From contig CM070722.1 of assembly GCA_036346275.1 (NCBI GenBank), positions 19,491,336 through 19,555,335 of the forward strand: a stretch of 64,000 bases of DNA, read 5' to 3'. This DNA comes from Otatea glauca. Its lineage: Eukaryota; Streptophyta; Magnoliopsida; Poales; Poaceae. The notes beneath the pieces are model-generated. The model made no database searches, had not been told where the DNA came from, and saw only the letters and a program-made list of their open reading frames with translations. Of this stretch, positions 1 through 9,995 are shown piece by piece. The position numbers and the translations under genes are program-made. The stretch's first letter is position 1. Each line of letters starts with the position of its first letter.

Positions 1-900
1 TGCTTGCCTTGCCGCCCATCGATCCATCGCTAGCAGAGTTGCACGGCGCCATACCTTTCCAGTTTCTCGCTCGCGTATTATTGGGTGCCTTTCTTATGGT
101 GCGAGCATATTGGAGTGCCTTTTTGTTCCATCAATTGTCCCTATGGGGATGGGACTTTGCCTTTTCATGCACCTATGGAAAATTTGTTGAGTGCTGTTGG
201 GCTCTTTTACCATTTAGGCTATGAAGTTTGTAGATCCTAACGAAACAGTGCTTACCAATGGTTTAGTGCGTGCGTGAGTGTATGTATTATCCTTTCTGGT
301 TTTTATAATTTTTTAGTTCTTGATAGTTTATTTTGGAATAACATGCATAGCAGCAATTTTTATTGTTTTAAGTGAAGAAAATTACCAGGTTTAGTCATTA
401 CGATCATGTAATTCTTCTACTCCAAGTTTGAACTTTTTTATTGATGATTCATCGTAAATCTGTTTTTTTTTTGCACTAATTTTGACATAAAATTAACACA
501 TTACGGTATTCTGACCTGAGAAAAGAAATTCAACTTTCTATAGTCTACACCATTATGCTAGAATGTTTAAAAACATTGATCAAGCGAACATCTTGCAACT
601 CCAAGATTAGTTGACGGCTAATTGCCAGCATTTTTCGCAAGACCACAATGGTTGAATTAGACTAATGACCAATTCCTAATAATCAGATGTTGCACTCCAT
701 TTTTAGCATTTAAATCGTCAACACAAACTTCGAAGTTTCTTTAATTATTTGCAGATCGAGTTGCAAAGCACACTTTCAAGCAGTAATAATAGATAAGCAA
801 GATTCAAAATATGCTATTACATATGCAACTTGTGAGCTTGAAAATAAAGGACAAAGGAGCTTTGCAATAGACTGTTTCTCCAAAAGTTTTCCATTCACTT
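1..900. other. Unassigned AT-rich flank
   Basis: I see no gene, structured RNA or element terminus here. A 71-codon open frame at 9-224 has no recognisable motif and is probably chance. The subterminal repeats of the adjoining CACTA element begin just after this stretch, so its right part may belong to that element, whose left terminus I could not find. Confidence 0.4.
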
Positions 901-907
901 CTGCAGA

Positions 908-1075
908 ACCGCTTATCACAGACAGTTCGAAACCGTCATCACAGACGGCTTTTCGAACAGTCTGTATCAAAGTGTCAGTGATGACAATACGTCATCACAA
1001 ACGGTTTTGAAACTGTCTGTGATGAGCTCTAAATCCCAGACGGTTCCAAACTGGAACTGTCTGTGATGAGATCTC
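908..1075. repeat. CACTA subterminal repeat cluster, left (3') side
   Basis: Several direct and inverted copies of a motif near TCACAGACGG / CCGTCTGTGAT lie close together. The spacing and sequence match the clusters at 2447-2620 and 4380-4690. In En/Spm elements such clusters bind the TNPA-type protein; that role is inferred from the family. Confidence 0.7.
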
Positions 1076-1100
1076 CATCTTTGTGTATTTGGACTTACAA

Positions 1101-1628
1101 ATTTCAGCTGTTCCAGCACAGATGACAACCTTGTGTATTTGGACTTACAACCCGGGAACAAAGATTTCTCCGAGTCGTCCATCAAGCCCCGGAATTTTAA
1201 GTACTCCTGCTCATCACGGCTCCCTTCTGCATCCCGTAGCATCTGATCCAGATTGTTATCGTGAAACCTATTCCTATCGAAAGCATAGTCGATATCATCC
1301 GGAGTACTATCGTTGACTTCGTTTATGATATCCAGAGTATCGTTGGCTTCGTCAACGATGGTAATACTACTTTATCCCTGCATAATCTGCTCTTTACTGT
1401 GACTAGTCCAACATGTATACCCCTTTTGAAACCCCGTAGAATCAAATGTGCTTCGATCTGCACTGGGTTTCAAAACATCCTCAGATTCTCGCAGTCAATG
1501 CAAGGACAAGGCATAAATTACACCCCCTTGTTCAACATATCTTCCTCTGCAGCTCTTCTAAAAGCGGAGACACAATTAATGTACTCGGCGCTCGTACGGT
1601 TCTCAGGGTACATTCAGCTTCGGTCCAT
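1101..1628 (-). pseudogene. TNP2-type CACTA transposase, N-terminal fragment
   Basis: Read on the minus strand from the ATG at 1626-1628, the product begins MDRS followed by a stop and then MYPENRTSAEYI, the start typical of En/Spm TNP2 proteins. A cysteine-rich stretch (CPCIDCEN) and a glycine/tryptophan segment (RGF.RGYTCWTSH) follow, matching the transposase-associated N-terminal domain. Further on, FRGLMDDSEKSLFPGCK matches the next conserved block of the family. There are at least three in-frame stops, at the codon after MDRS, after NKGV and after LRMF, plus a frameshift near 1405. The catalytic transposase domain is absent. It is a dead remnant that serves mainly to orient and classify the element. 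Confidence 0.75.
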
Positions 1629-1884
1629 CTACGCTACATATGTAACAATAGGTGTTAAATAATGAATTAAGTACACTAGGAGTGTACATACGCACATATG
1701 CTACATATATGCTACATTTCAACTTACCGATTAACTTATGTAGCTCCTAACATCAAAAAGAACGAATGGATATGTAACATATGCATGTAAGCCACATTTA
1801 GACTCAGCATCTTCAATTTTCCCTTCACATGGCTAGCTACATCTTTAGTATAATGCAATTAGAATCAATTACTAATTTATATCA

Positions 1885-2290
1885 AAAAGAACGAATGGAT
1901 CTATACAAAGTTATATCAAAACCATCTTCAATTCCCTCTTTACCAAGCTAGATGTATATACCTTCAATATAAAGCTATTACAACCAATTATTAGCCTACG
2001 TCACATTCCTTTAAGTAACTATCTACATATTGAGTATAACACAATTAGAACCAATTACTACTTTACATCACAGAGAATAAATGTATCTACACCAAGCTAG
2101 ATCTAGAAATTAGCACCATTTCCCTCTTTACCAAGCTAGATCTTAAATATAACGCAAATTTGAACCAATTACTGCTTTACATATGAGAACAAATGGATCT
2201 ACACCAAGCTATATTTAGAAACCAGCTTCATTTCCCTCTTTACCAAGCTAGATCTAAAATATAATGCAAATTTGATGCAATTACTAACCT
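1885..2290. repeat. Degenerate tandem repeat inside the CACTA element
   Basis: Three copies of a block containing CCCTCTTTACCAAGCTAGAT start near 1934, 2122 and 2234. Each is followed by an A/T-rich segment with AACCAATTACT and a GAA.AAATGGATCTACA segment. The last two copies are about 112 bases apart; the first interval is about 188 because of extra sequence. No coding potential is seen. A diverged partial copy may lie near 1760. Confidence 0.6.
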
Positions 2291-2446
2291 TAGATGACCT
2301 AGAGCATAAGGATCTACAATTACACCTCCAAATATAGCGTCTTTTTCAACCAGATGCGCTTCTCAATCGCAGCCACATAACAAATATCTAGAAAACCATA
2401 AAAATACAGAGGAGGTCGAGACTCTCTACACTTATTTATCAGAATT

Positions 2447-2620
2447 GATCATCACAGACGGTTTGTGAATAAAAGAGTCTGTGATAGTGCCCTCGTCACA
2501 GACGGTTTTATCTACAAACCGTCTATGATATTCTCCACGTCATCATAGACGATTTGTGGATAAAACCGTATGTGATGACATAATCATAGACGATTTTAAC
2601 CACAAACCATCTGTGATGTT
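2447..2620. repeat. CACTA subterminal repeat cluster, internal
   Basis: Alternating direct and inverted copies of ACAGACGGTTT and its reverse complement form units of about 34 bases that are themselves inverted repeats. They match the units at 4380-4690. An internal position is odd for a subterminal cluster and suggests a nested or rearranged second CACTA end. Confidence 0.65.
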
Positions 2621-2919
2621 ACTGAGGAATTTCGTTTCCCCAACGAAGGTCGTAATTTCACTTCCGCCATTCGTTTTCCAGGCGCGCGGTTCCAAGGAAT
2701 TCCACTGTGACTTTTCGTCTTCCCGGTGTTTCGTTTCACAACGAAGGTAGTCGCTGGATCGAAAATGTAATCCATTGCCTCCGATCGATCGATTGCATTC
2801 CACTGCGCCATGAGCAGCTCAAACTCCATCCCCTCCTCTGTCTGCTCCGCTGCCCCATCTTTATCTCCACTACTACCGTTGCTTCCGACGCTGGCTCCGG
2901 CACCACCGCCATCGCCCAC
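2596..2919 (-). other. Unrecognised minus-strand open frame inside the CACTA element
   Basis: A 107-codon frame opens with a Gly/Ser-rich segment and continues FELLMAQWNAIDRSEAMDY and then basic residues. I do not recognise it. A phrase around CAACGAAGGT occurs twice in it (near 2641 and 2740), so part of it is low-complexity or duplicated. It could be a captured exon of a host gene or an element accessory protein; coding status is doubtful. Confidence 0.2.
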
Positions 2920-2949
2920 GCCACCGCCAATGATGTAAACCCGTTGGGT

Positions 2950-3780
2950 GAATTCCCGATCTTTCGATGAGAGGGCGTGGAATAACTCGATTGGTAGAAG
3001 AGACGACGTTCACGGCCCCACTACAGCCTTCCAAGGAGGCTGCGCCTTAGCAACCGATACACCACCTCCTATGGCTGCCGCGATCTTGTGGAGCGCGACA
3101 CCCCGGCCACTAGGGCACTCGTCCTGCAAGCAATCGAAGAACTAGCAAGAATAAGTAGAACAAGTACTGAATTACTAGATGTAAAAGAAGGTTTCAAACT
3201 CAATCTCTAATAAGGTGGGGTTCCGAAGACAAGAAGACGGGCGGCTAATCCAAAGACGCGCTTACAAGCAAGTAGCGAGAGCTAAACTTGATCTAAACAA
3301 AACCCAAGTGTTCCTGGTGGCGGCTAAGGGGTATATAAACGTGGAAGGGTCGATCACAAGGGTGCTGGGGTCGAGCTCCAACCCTAGGACGCGTCCCTAA
3401 TGGACCCAACTTGATACACGGCCCATTGGGCCAAAATATGGTGGCGCAGCACCCTAAACAGAAAAACCTCTCGGTAGTAATTTGACGATTGCGGCCGCCT
3501 CGGAACAGATATGGACATGAGTCCAGATCCATATGAAAATAGACTTCATCAGAAATCATTGAAGTACTTGAACGCCCCAATCTGAGTCCATATGCGACCG
3601 TGGCGTCCGTCACAAGTTGGTGCTGTGCTGCAGTCCGAATCCAGCCTGCGCGAATCCGTTTCCCTTTCGGTCCTCTCCTTGGTTCCTAAGCAAAACAAGA
3701 GTGCACACATCTCCACGGTCTAAACATGATGGACATGAACTCAAGAGTGAACTCACCTGATGATTAAGTTGACGAGCACG
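2950..3780 (-). pseudogene. Ty3-gypsy fragment: pol C-terminal tail plus probable LTR piece
   Basis: On the minus strand from about 3780 to 3610 the frame reads GPITRARARQLNHQVSSLL and later LVLLRNQGED, ending with a stop at 3610. This matches the C-terminal tail of many grass gypsy polyproteins. The sequence continuing to about 2950, which contains a TATATAA motif near 3331, has the character of a following 3' LTR but I could not set its edges. The fragment lies inside the CACTA element and was either captured or inserted there. Confidence 0.5.
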
Positions 3781-3929
3781 AGCACGAGTAATAGGACCAG
3801 TAACAAGTGATACTTGTGTAGGCGTGGATGTATCTTGTGTAGGCATGGATGTATCGTTGGTATTGATGTCCTCATCAGCCAACTTACCCTCAGCCATCGC
3901 CACCGTCTTCGCCTCCTCGGCCCCTGCGG

Positions 3930-4226
3930 CAATGGCTGTGGCGCCACGGCGCCATATCAACGAATACGCCGGCCGCAACTTATGCTTGCCAGTACATCGC
4001 TCCCGCCTCGGGCACCGCTTCCTCCAACTCAAGCGTCATCGGAAAGAAGCGTCCACTAACAACAATCTCCGACGACGACGATAGCTTCGACTCGTCGGAG
4101 GGCTATCATGATGGCTGGGAGCTGGAAGATGACCCAGACAGAGCAGGTTCGAGCGATGACCCCGACGGCTGTAGCGACGACTCCAACGATGACAACTCCA
4201 GTGACGACGAGGACCAGATCGTCTAG
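3930..4226 (+). pseudogene. Acidic Asp/Ser-rich C-terminal reading frame, captured fragment?
   Basis: A plus-strand frame open back to at least 3930 runs to a TAG at 4224-4226. Its last 50 or so residues are strongly acidic: DDDDSFDSSEGYHDG, then repeated DD and SDD blocks, ending DDEDQIV. A basic patch (GKKRPL) precedes the acid tail. I do not recognise the protein. It lies on the strand opposite the gypsy tail next to it, so it is a separate piece of cargo. No promoter or start codon is evident. Confidence 0.3.
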
Positions 4227-4379
4227 ATAGCTAGCTTTTGTAGCTTTCCCAGCTTTTGTAGTGAAATTTTTGTAAATTGTGATGCATGCAAGAAGCTAGC
4301 TAGCTAGCTAGCCCTTATATATGAAACGTTTAACTGTTCCCAAGGATTCATTGACAGCTGGGGCTCACCAGGTTTTTTA

Positions 4380-4711
4380 TAAATTGATCATCAGAGACGG
4401 TTTGTAGATAAAACTATCTGTGATATTGTCCTAATCACAAACGGTTTTATCAACAAACCGTTTGTGAAGTTCTCCACGTCATCACAAACGGTTTGTGGCT
4501 AAAACCGTCTGTGATGTAGCCCTCATCACACATGATTTTAGCCACAAACCGTCTATGATGATATCTGCTTCATCGCAAATGCTTTGTGGCAAAAACCGTC
4601 TGTGATGTATCGACATCACAGACGGTTTTATCTATAAACCGTCTGTGATGTGGCTGAGTCTCTTTTCAGATAGTTTTCTTAAAAACCGTTATAACCCCTT
4701 TTGTAGTAGTG
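4380..4711. repeat. CACTA 5' subterminal repeats and terminal inverted repeat
   Basis: About a dozen copies of the (T)CACAGACGGTTT motif in both orientations are packed here, many paired into imperfect hairpins across short A/T spacers such as TGTGGCTAAAACC. They run into the terminus ending GTAGTAGTG at 4711. The three bases after it (ATT) would be one copy of a 3-bp target duplication; its partner was not found. Confidence 0.8.
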
Positions 4712-4887
4712 ATTGTGATATCATCGCATCACCTAATCATCTGATATATGAGCATCCTCTTGCGATCTATTTTTTATCTTATTCGTCAGCATATTATGTT
4801 CGATAATGATGTTAGTTGATCTCATTACCCTATTTTAATTACTCACATGCAACAGCTCTAGATCTTGTGTACTGTATAGTTCTATAA

Positions 4888-5213
4888 GGGCACTCCCAAT
4901 GCTTCTGTGTCAACAATTTTTTCAACATACCATATAGGATTAACGCTTATATGGAGAGAAGATTAAAACAGAGAGAGATGGAAACTATTTCTTGCATGAC
5001 AAACAGCTTAGGCATACAAACCAAAAGAAGATACAACAAAAACATGTATTGAGAAGAGGAGGGTTGTATCTATGCCTTGCATGATATTTATTTGATATTC
5101 TCTATGTATTTGTGCTAAGATACAAAGGGTTGAAGGGGTAATACCTAGTACTATTTATCGATGATGTGGATGATGTTAGATATGACTATAGAAACCATGT
5201 ATTGGGAGTGCCC
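4888..5213. mobile_element. Tourist-like MITE (PIF/Harbinger type), 326 bp
   Basis: Both ends carry the terminal inverted repeat GGGCACTCCCAAT (left as written, right as its complement ATTGGGAGTGCCC). TAA flanks the element directly on both sides (4885-4887 and 5214-5216), the target duplication expected of PIF/Harbinger and Tourist elements. There is no coding capacity. It lies about 1.6 kb beyond the stop codon of the SHR-type gene. Confidence 0.85.
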
Positions 5214-5216
5214 TAA

Positions 5217-6827
5217 ATATGAAGCATCAAAATACACTAATTAACTAAGACTCCTTAGCAACAAATCCTTTATGCGCTGTCAGTATATCCGTTCCAATTT
5301 ATTCAAAGATCCTCGCCATATACAGAACAAATATGCAAGACCCAATGGCTCGAACTAAATAGGCAGAAGACTACTAGCTGTTTTAAGTAGAAGTATATAC
5401 ATTGACATGTCAGTGTATGGCAAAGAAACGATGTTGCCATTTGTCGTGCGCAACTTTTTACCAGTCTACTGCCTCCAAGCACTTTATATACATATTTCTT
5501 TATGTTTGTATTCTTTTGTCGACCTAATCATGCTCTAATGTGAATCATAAATCGATGTTGATACGAAGCAAACATAATCTTGTTTGACCTAAGTGCATTT
5601 GTACTCCTCACAGAAAACAAATCATCGAATTGATGTTATCCTATATTCTTCTTTTATCTTGTAACTCAAATATATAGGTCGCTGGTGTTGCATGTACAGA
5701 GAATGAAAACATACAGTACTGTACAAAATGACAACAACGTGCATTGCAAAATAATAACCATACATACATACATACATACATATACATATATATATATATA
5801 TGAAGTTGAAATGGGGCACCATGGTGCTTGCGCACCATGATTTCAAATGCGCAAATTCACCATATTCGAGTATATTTTTCAAAAATTTCAGTTTTAGGGT
5901 ATATACCCATATATAACCATTCAAAAGAAACGCATACCTTTGAAAAAAATATACTTGAATTTAAAGATTTTGAACGAGTTTGGATCACATGCTTTGCTGA
6001 TTTATATATAAAATCAGCACATACCTACAACCAAACTATCATAAAAAAGGAAAACTTAGTTTGAATTTCTGTTCAAACTTGTTTGAACTAGTTAGTAAAC
6101 TAGTTAAACTTAGCATCCTAAAAATTTTACAAAATTTAGCATGAAAATACATAGAGAAAATATCCTTTTTAGATGATGGGTGCCCTAGGTATATAATTAT
6201 ACTATATATATAAATATATATATGATAAAATGTTTGAAAACTAGAAGTAGGCCGTGCGAACACTTATCCTTTCCTTGCAGATCTTGTCAAGACTCACCAA
6301 GCAGCATCTCAACAGCCAAACATATCAGATCAAGCGATAAGCTAGCTAGCCAGCGTGCTGGATGCTAGGAGTTGCATGCATGAGTCCAAATTAACGACAT
6401 GACAAGAACCATGCAAGCACGTAAGAAGAATAGATGTTCACCGGTAAAAAGAAATACAAACCAATGGAGGAATGAATAAACGAAGCAACAGATCTAGTGA
6501 AGAAGTCATGATACCAACAACTTGTTGATCAGTGGACACAAAAATCTAAGGAGCAATGATAGAACCTACACATCGATCTCTCATGCACCGCAACAATGTC
6601 AATTCCTCCCAGGTTTCTAGAAACTAACCATCTGATCTTTAGCTTCTCCCTACGTACGAAAGCTAGCTGTTGGAAAACCCTACGTACACACGTGCGATGA
6701 TATAAGAGAAAAATTAATAAAATGCACACTACCGTCCTCCCATTCGCACGTGCGAAAACAATGCATGCATCTATGCACCTAGCAATGGCTTCGGCGTTCA
6801 TTTGCAGATCAAAATTCGAACTTGATC
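5217..6827. other. 3' flank of the SHR-type gene, no further gene seen
   Basis: AT-rich sequence with only short chance frames. It holds a microsatellite at 5759-5801, a palindrome GCACCATGGTGC near 5816, and an A/T-rich stretch to about 6240. The part nearest the gene, about 6530-6827, probably includes its 3' untranslated region, but no convincing polyadenylation signal on the minus strand was found. Confidence 0.4.
5759..5801. repeat. (CATA)n/(TA)n microsatellite
   Basis: About five CATA units are followed by a run of TA dinucleotides. It is a simple-sequence repeat likely to vary in length. Confidence 0.9.
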
Positions 6828-8696
6828 TCATGGCCTCCACGCGCTTGCCCAGACGACGGGCTGTTCCTTCCATGCAAGGAACACTCCAGCCGCTGCAGCG
6901 TCGTCCGTGCCGGCTTCCCGCATCGACCAGCCTTCCCGGTATCGCCGCAGCAACGACCGCACGTCGTCGGCGACGTCCTCGCTGAATGCCACCGGAGAGA
7001 ACCCGGCTGACCGCATGCGCCGCGCCCACGACGCCCCGGTCTCCCGCCGCTCGGCGGATTCCGACGCCGGGCAGGACACGAGGTCTACGATGGCACGGCC
7101 AACCGCCCTCTCCAATGCCAGCCTCTCGTTGCTTGTCTTCGGGAAGCTCTCTTCGAGCGAGTCCATGTACGCCGAGAAGAACCGGAGGCCCTCGCTGAAC
7201 ACCTTCATGAACGCCGCCTCCGTGTCAGCTTCCACGGCCGACTCGTCCGACGCGGACGCCACCAGATCGGCCTCCTCCTCGACCACCATGACCACGCGCG
7301 GCTCCAGCCGACGGAGCGACGCGACGAACGCGTCACGCCGCCGCGCGCCGACCGGTGCGACGCCCCGAAGGGCGTTGACGCAGTTCACGGCTAGCGCGGT
7401 GGTGGTGCCGCCCTCGCCTAGGTCGAGCCCGTCGAGGTTCAGGTCGGCAAGGTCCCCCGCGTGGTGCACAGCGCGGAAGCGGAACGGCACGCCCATCAGC
7501 CGCGCGAACTTCTCGAGGCGTTGCCCGATCTCCCGCATCACGCGCTGTGCTGCCACGGACGGCGCTGCAGTGGGCACAACGGTGGTGATGAACAGGTGCG
7601 GCGTGTCGTCCGACGAGCGCGTGGCCAGCGCCTCGAGGAGCGTCGGCCACTGCGTGCAGAACGTGTTGCTCAGATCCAGGATGTGCAGGCGCTGCGGCTG
7701 CGACAACGAGGCACTCCCCGCTGCTGCCTCCAGGAACGACTCCAGTATGGCCCCGTTTGCGGCGACGTGCCCGAACGAAGTCCACGGGCTGAGCTCCTGG
7801 AACTTGAGCGCCGTGCGGCGCGTCGACTCGAACGACGTGTTTCGGTCGGACGCCGCCTCGAGGGTCTTCAGCGTGCGAGGCCCGGAGGTAGTGAGCCGCG
7901 CGAATAGCCCCTGCAGGAAGTAGGACGCCAGCTTCTGGTCGACGTCGCCGTACGGCGACGCCAGCTCGTTCAGCATCCACATGAGCTGCTGCACCCGCTG
8001 GCTGTCCCGGGTGGCCACCGCGCGCGCGCACTCCAGCAGCAGCTGCGCAGCCCACCTCCCGGCGCCACCGGTCCCCGAAGACGACGCGGTACCCGCGCCA
8101 GCAATCGACGACGACGCCGGGGAGCCGAAGTCGATGCTAAGATTGACCGGCGGGAAGGAGAAGTCGGCAGCCTGGAACAGCCCGTGCCCGCCGGTGGACG
8201 ACGTCGACGGAGGCGGCGTGGGCGCGGGCGCCGACGCTGACGAAGGCGGCGGCTCCGTTGGCGGCGGCGTAGGCGGGGCGCGGGAGTGGAACTGGCGGGA
8301 GGAGGACGAGGAGAAGTCTTCATCCATGTAGAACTTGTGGTCGTTGCCGCATTCTTGTAGGTACGGCGCGGCGTCCGCCTGCTGCTCCAAGTAGTAGCCG
8401 CCGCCGCTGCCGCTGTGGTGGTGGTGGTAGTGGTAACCGTCGCTGTTGCTGCTATTATTGTTGCTGCTGTTGTAGTGGGAGTGCTGAGCCTGGGAGTAGT
8501 AGTAGGAGTGGTTGTTATTGGTGTGGTGGGAGGAGGAGGAGCGGGAGCCGGTGGAGGTGGTGCTGCGCGAGGAGCGGTAGTTGTAGGGCGACTGTTGCTG
8601 CTGCTGGTACTGGTTTTGGTCCGGCGAGGAAGAAGCTGCTTGAGCTTGCGCTTGGTGTTGGTGGTGGACGCTAACCAACCTGAACAATGTATCCAT
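6828..8696 (-). CDS. SHR: GRAS-family transcription factor, SHORT-ROOT (SHR2-like)
   Basis: A 622-residue single-exon frame starts at the ATG 8694-8696 and stops at 6828-6830. The N-terminus MDTLFRLVS, a Ser/Gln/His/Asn-rich low-complexity region (about 10-100), an acidic patch FYMDEDFSS (about 122-130) and a Pro-rich stretch (about 140-165) match grass SHR proteins. The GRAS domain fills about 215-622: leucine-rich region from about 216, VHIID-like motif LHILDLS (337-343), PFYRE-like region around RFFSAYMDSLEESFP (505-519), and a SAW domain ending WASAWRP. Phrases such as TTSGPRTL and DVDQKLAS resemble rice SHR2 more than SHR1, from memory. The family's known role: a mobile nuclear regulator acting with SCARECROW to pattern endodermis and cortex in roots and ground tissue around veins in leaves. 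Length and lack of introns are normal for the family. No stop, frameshift or missing motif was seen, so it looks functional. Confidence 0.95.
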   Translation of the reverse strand: MDTLFRLVSVHHQHQAQAQAASSSPDQNQYQQQQQSPYNYRSSRSTTSTGSRSSSSHHTNNNHSYYYSQAQHSHYNSSNNNSSNSDGYHYHHHHSGSGGGYYLEQQADAAPYLQECGNDHKFYMDEDFSSSSSRQFHSRAPPTPPPTEPPPSSASAPAPTPPPSTSSTGGHGLFQAADFSFPPVNLSIDFGSPASSSIAGAGTASSSGTGGAGRWAAQLLLECARAVATRDSQRVQQLMWMLNELASPYGDVDQKLASYFLQGLFARLTTSGPRTLKTLEAASDRNTSFESTRRTALKFQELSPWTSFGHVAANGAILESFLEAAAGSASLSQPQRLHILDLSNTFCTQWPTLLEALATRSSDDTPHLFITTVVPTAAPSVAAQRVMREIGQRLEKFARLMGVPFRFRAVHHAGDLADLNLDGLDLGEGGTTTALAVNCVNALRGVAPVGARRRDAFVASLRRLEPRVVMVVEEEADLVASASDESAVEADTEAAFMKVFSEGLRFFSAYMDSLEESFPKTSNERLALERAVGRAIVDLVSCPASESAERRETGASWARRMRSAGFSPVAFSEDVADDVRSLLRRYREGWSMREAGTDDAAAAGVFLAWKEQPVVWASAWRP

Positions 8697-9713
8697 CTAA
8701 ACCTAAACCACCTGCACCAGGAGCCAACATATGGTGTGGAGGGTGCAATTCAGTAACTACTACACAACTGCAACTGCAAGGGGAGTTGAGTATAGTTGTT
8801 GGTGCATACTGCATAGTACCACTACTACAATGCTCCTGTTGTGGGTTATAACATGCAAAAGGAAGCAACGAAGAATCTACTACCACTGTTATGATATTTT
8901 AGTACATGTAGTTGCTAGGTCTAGTCGCAGGATACTACGAGCTCTGGTTAATTTGGAGCCCCATCTATTCTTTTCATCCTCTCTCTCTCTCAAACGGATG
9001 GTGAGCGAGGAGAGTGCGCTTTTGGTGGGATCGATGGGGGGAGAGTGCTTTTGTTATTGGGGGTTCTTCTAACTTTTACTGGCTGAGAGTGCCTTAGCTT
9101 TTCCAACTCCTCTTATCCTGCCTTTAGTTTGGGTCTTCAGCTTTGATAAAGGGTTAAAGTTACGACAGTAGGATAGTGCACGACAGGCAGATACTGCGTA
9201 CAAGGACGACTAGAAGCATTTCAAAATTGTTCCCCGTGTCGTATCTTCTTCCCACACCATTATTTACAGCTCTGTGCACCGTCACATTGCGTACCAAGTA
9301 TAGCTAGTGCTGGTTAAAGCTGTCACACGAAATTAACGCGAGCAATAGAAAATCCTAGGTTTTGCTTTAACCATAGAAAGTTGGGGGGTAAATCCATAAA
9401 CACCTCTTCAAGTCACTTGCATTCTCAATTTCCTCTCTACATCTTAAATTGGTTCGTTAACGCGAGTGAATTTTTCAGCCATGTTTCCCGTATAAGGTCA
9501 TTTTTGTTTCTTCCTCTGGTTTCTCGTGTCACTACTTATGGGCAAACTAAACAAAAACGACTTGCTGAATTGAAGGCATTATAACATAGAAGATGTGTAT
9601 ATGATCGGATAGGGGCAGTGGTGAATGAGAGACAAAACTAAACAATTAAACCCAAAGGAACACCACAAGAACCCGAGCAAAACAGGCTTTGCTGAAAACT
9701 GCAAAAAGCTATA
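8697..9713 (-). promoter_or_regulatory. Upstream region of the SHR-type gene, with a GA/CT run
   Basis: This kilobase is the 5' leader and proximal promoter by position. A (CT)n run at 8979-8991 reads GAGAGAGAGA on the gene's strand, about 285 bases before the ATG; such runs in plant leaders can bind BBR/BPC proteins, which is inference here. No clear TATA box was found on the minus strand. The MITE at 9714-9995 bounds the region. Confidence 0.35.
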
Positions 9714-9995
9714 GGCCCAATTTGGGACAGCTTCTAATTGTGCAGATTCTGAATTCTCCGAGAATTGGGTGAGTGGTAGTTTTTGATTGTGTATACGAAT
9801 CTGCTTCTGATTGTGGGAGAATTAAGTAGCTTCTTGGAGAATCCAGAATCTGGATTCTTGAAGAATCAGAAGCTGTCACTCACCTCATTCTTGGAGAATC
9901 CAGAATCTGGATTCTTGAAGAATCAGAACCTGTCACCCACCTGATTCTTGGAGAATCCAGAATCTGCACAATCAAACGTTGTTCTAAACTGGGCC
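9714..9995. mobile_element. Non-autonomous MITE, 282 bp, with internal tandem hairpin units
   Basis: The left end GGCCCAATTTGGGACAGC and the complement of the right end, GGCCCAGTTTAGAACAAC, are matching terminal inverted repeats; similarity resumes further in with GATTGTGCAGATTCTG. ATA flanks both ends (9711-9713, 9996-9998), a likely 3-bp duplication. A 57-base unit is repeated at 9832-9888 and 9889-9945, with a partial third copy from 9946. Each unit contains a near-palindrome built from GAGAATCCAGAATCTGGATTC. No coding capacity. Superfamily unsure (PIF/Harbinger-like or CACTA-like by duplication length). Confidence 0.75.

Larger units (their letters stand above)
908..4711 (-). mobile_element. 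Degenerate CACTA (En/Spm) transposon, minus orientation
   Basis: The right terminus reads CTTTTGTAGTAGTG and ends at 4711. Its reverse complement starts CACTACTACAAAAG, the usual end of a grass CACTA element. Inside it are many copies of a motif around ACAGACGGTTT, typical of CACTA subterminal regions, at 908-1075, 2447-2620 and 4380-4690. A TNP2-like N-terminus on the minus strand at 1101-1628 fixes the orientation, with the 5' end at 4711. Very little transposase remains: it stops about 30 bases before the left subterminal repeats, so the rest of the gene was deleted. The left terminus was not identified, so the start given is the first subterminal motif. The internal repeat cluster at 2447-2620 may mean a second element is nested here. 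Confidence 0.75.

Noticed and set aside
9..224. 71-codon open frame at the left edge
   Set aside because: No homology recognised, no promoter or splice context, and length is within chance.
4380..4690. Regularly repeated motifs suggesting a CRISPR-like array
   Set aside because: The sequence is plant nuclear; repeats are in both orientations, diverged, and lie next to a CACTA terminus, so they are subterminal transposon repeats.
6907..7923. 338-codon open frame on the plus strand opposite the SHR-type gene
   Set aside because: It is antisense to the GC-rich GRAS-coding sequence and rich in Arg/Ser/Ala as expected from such a shadow; it has no motif.
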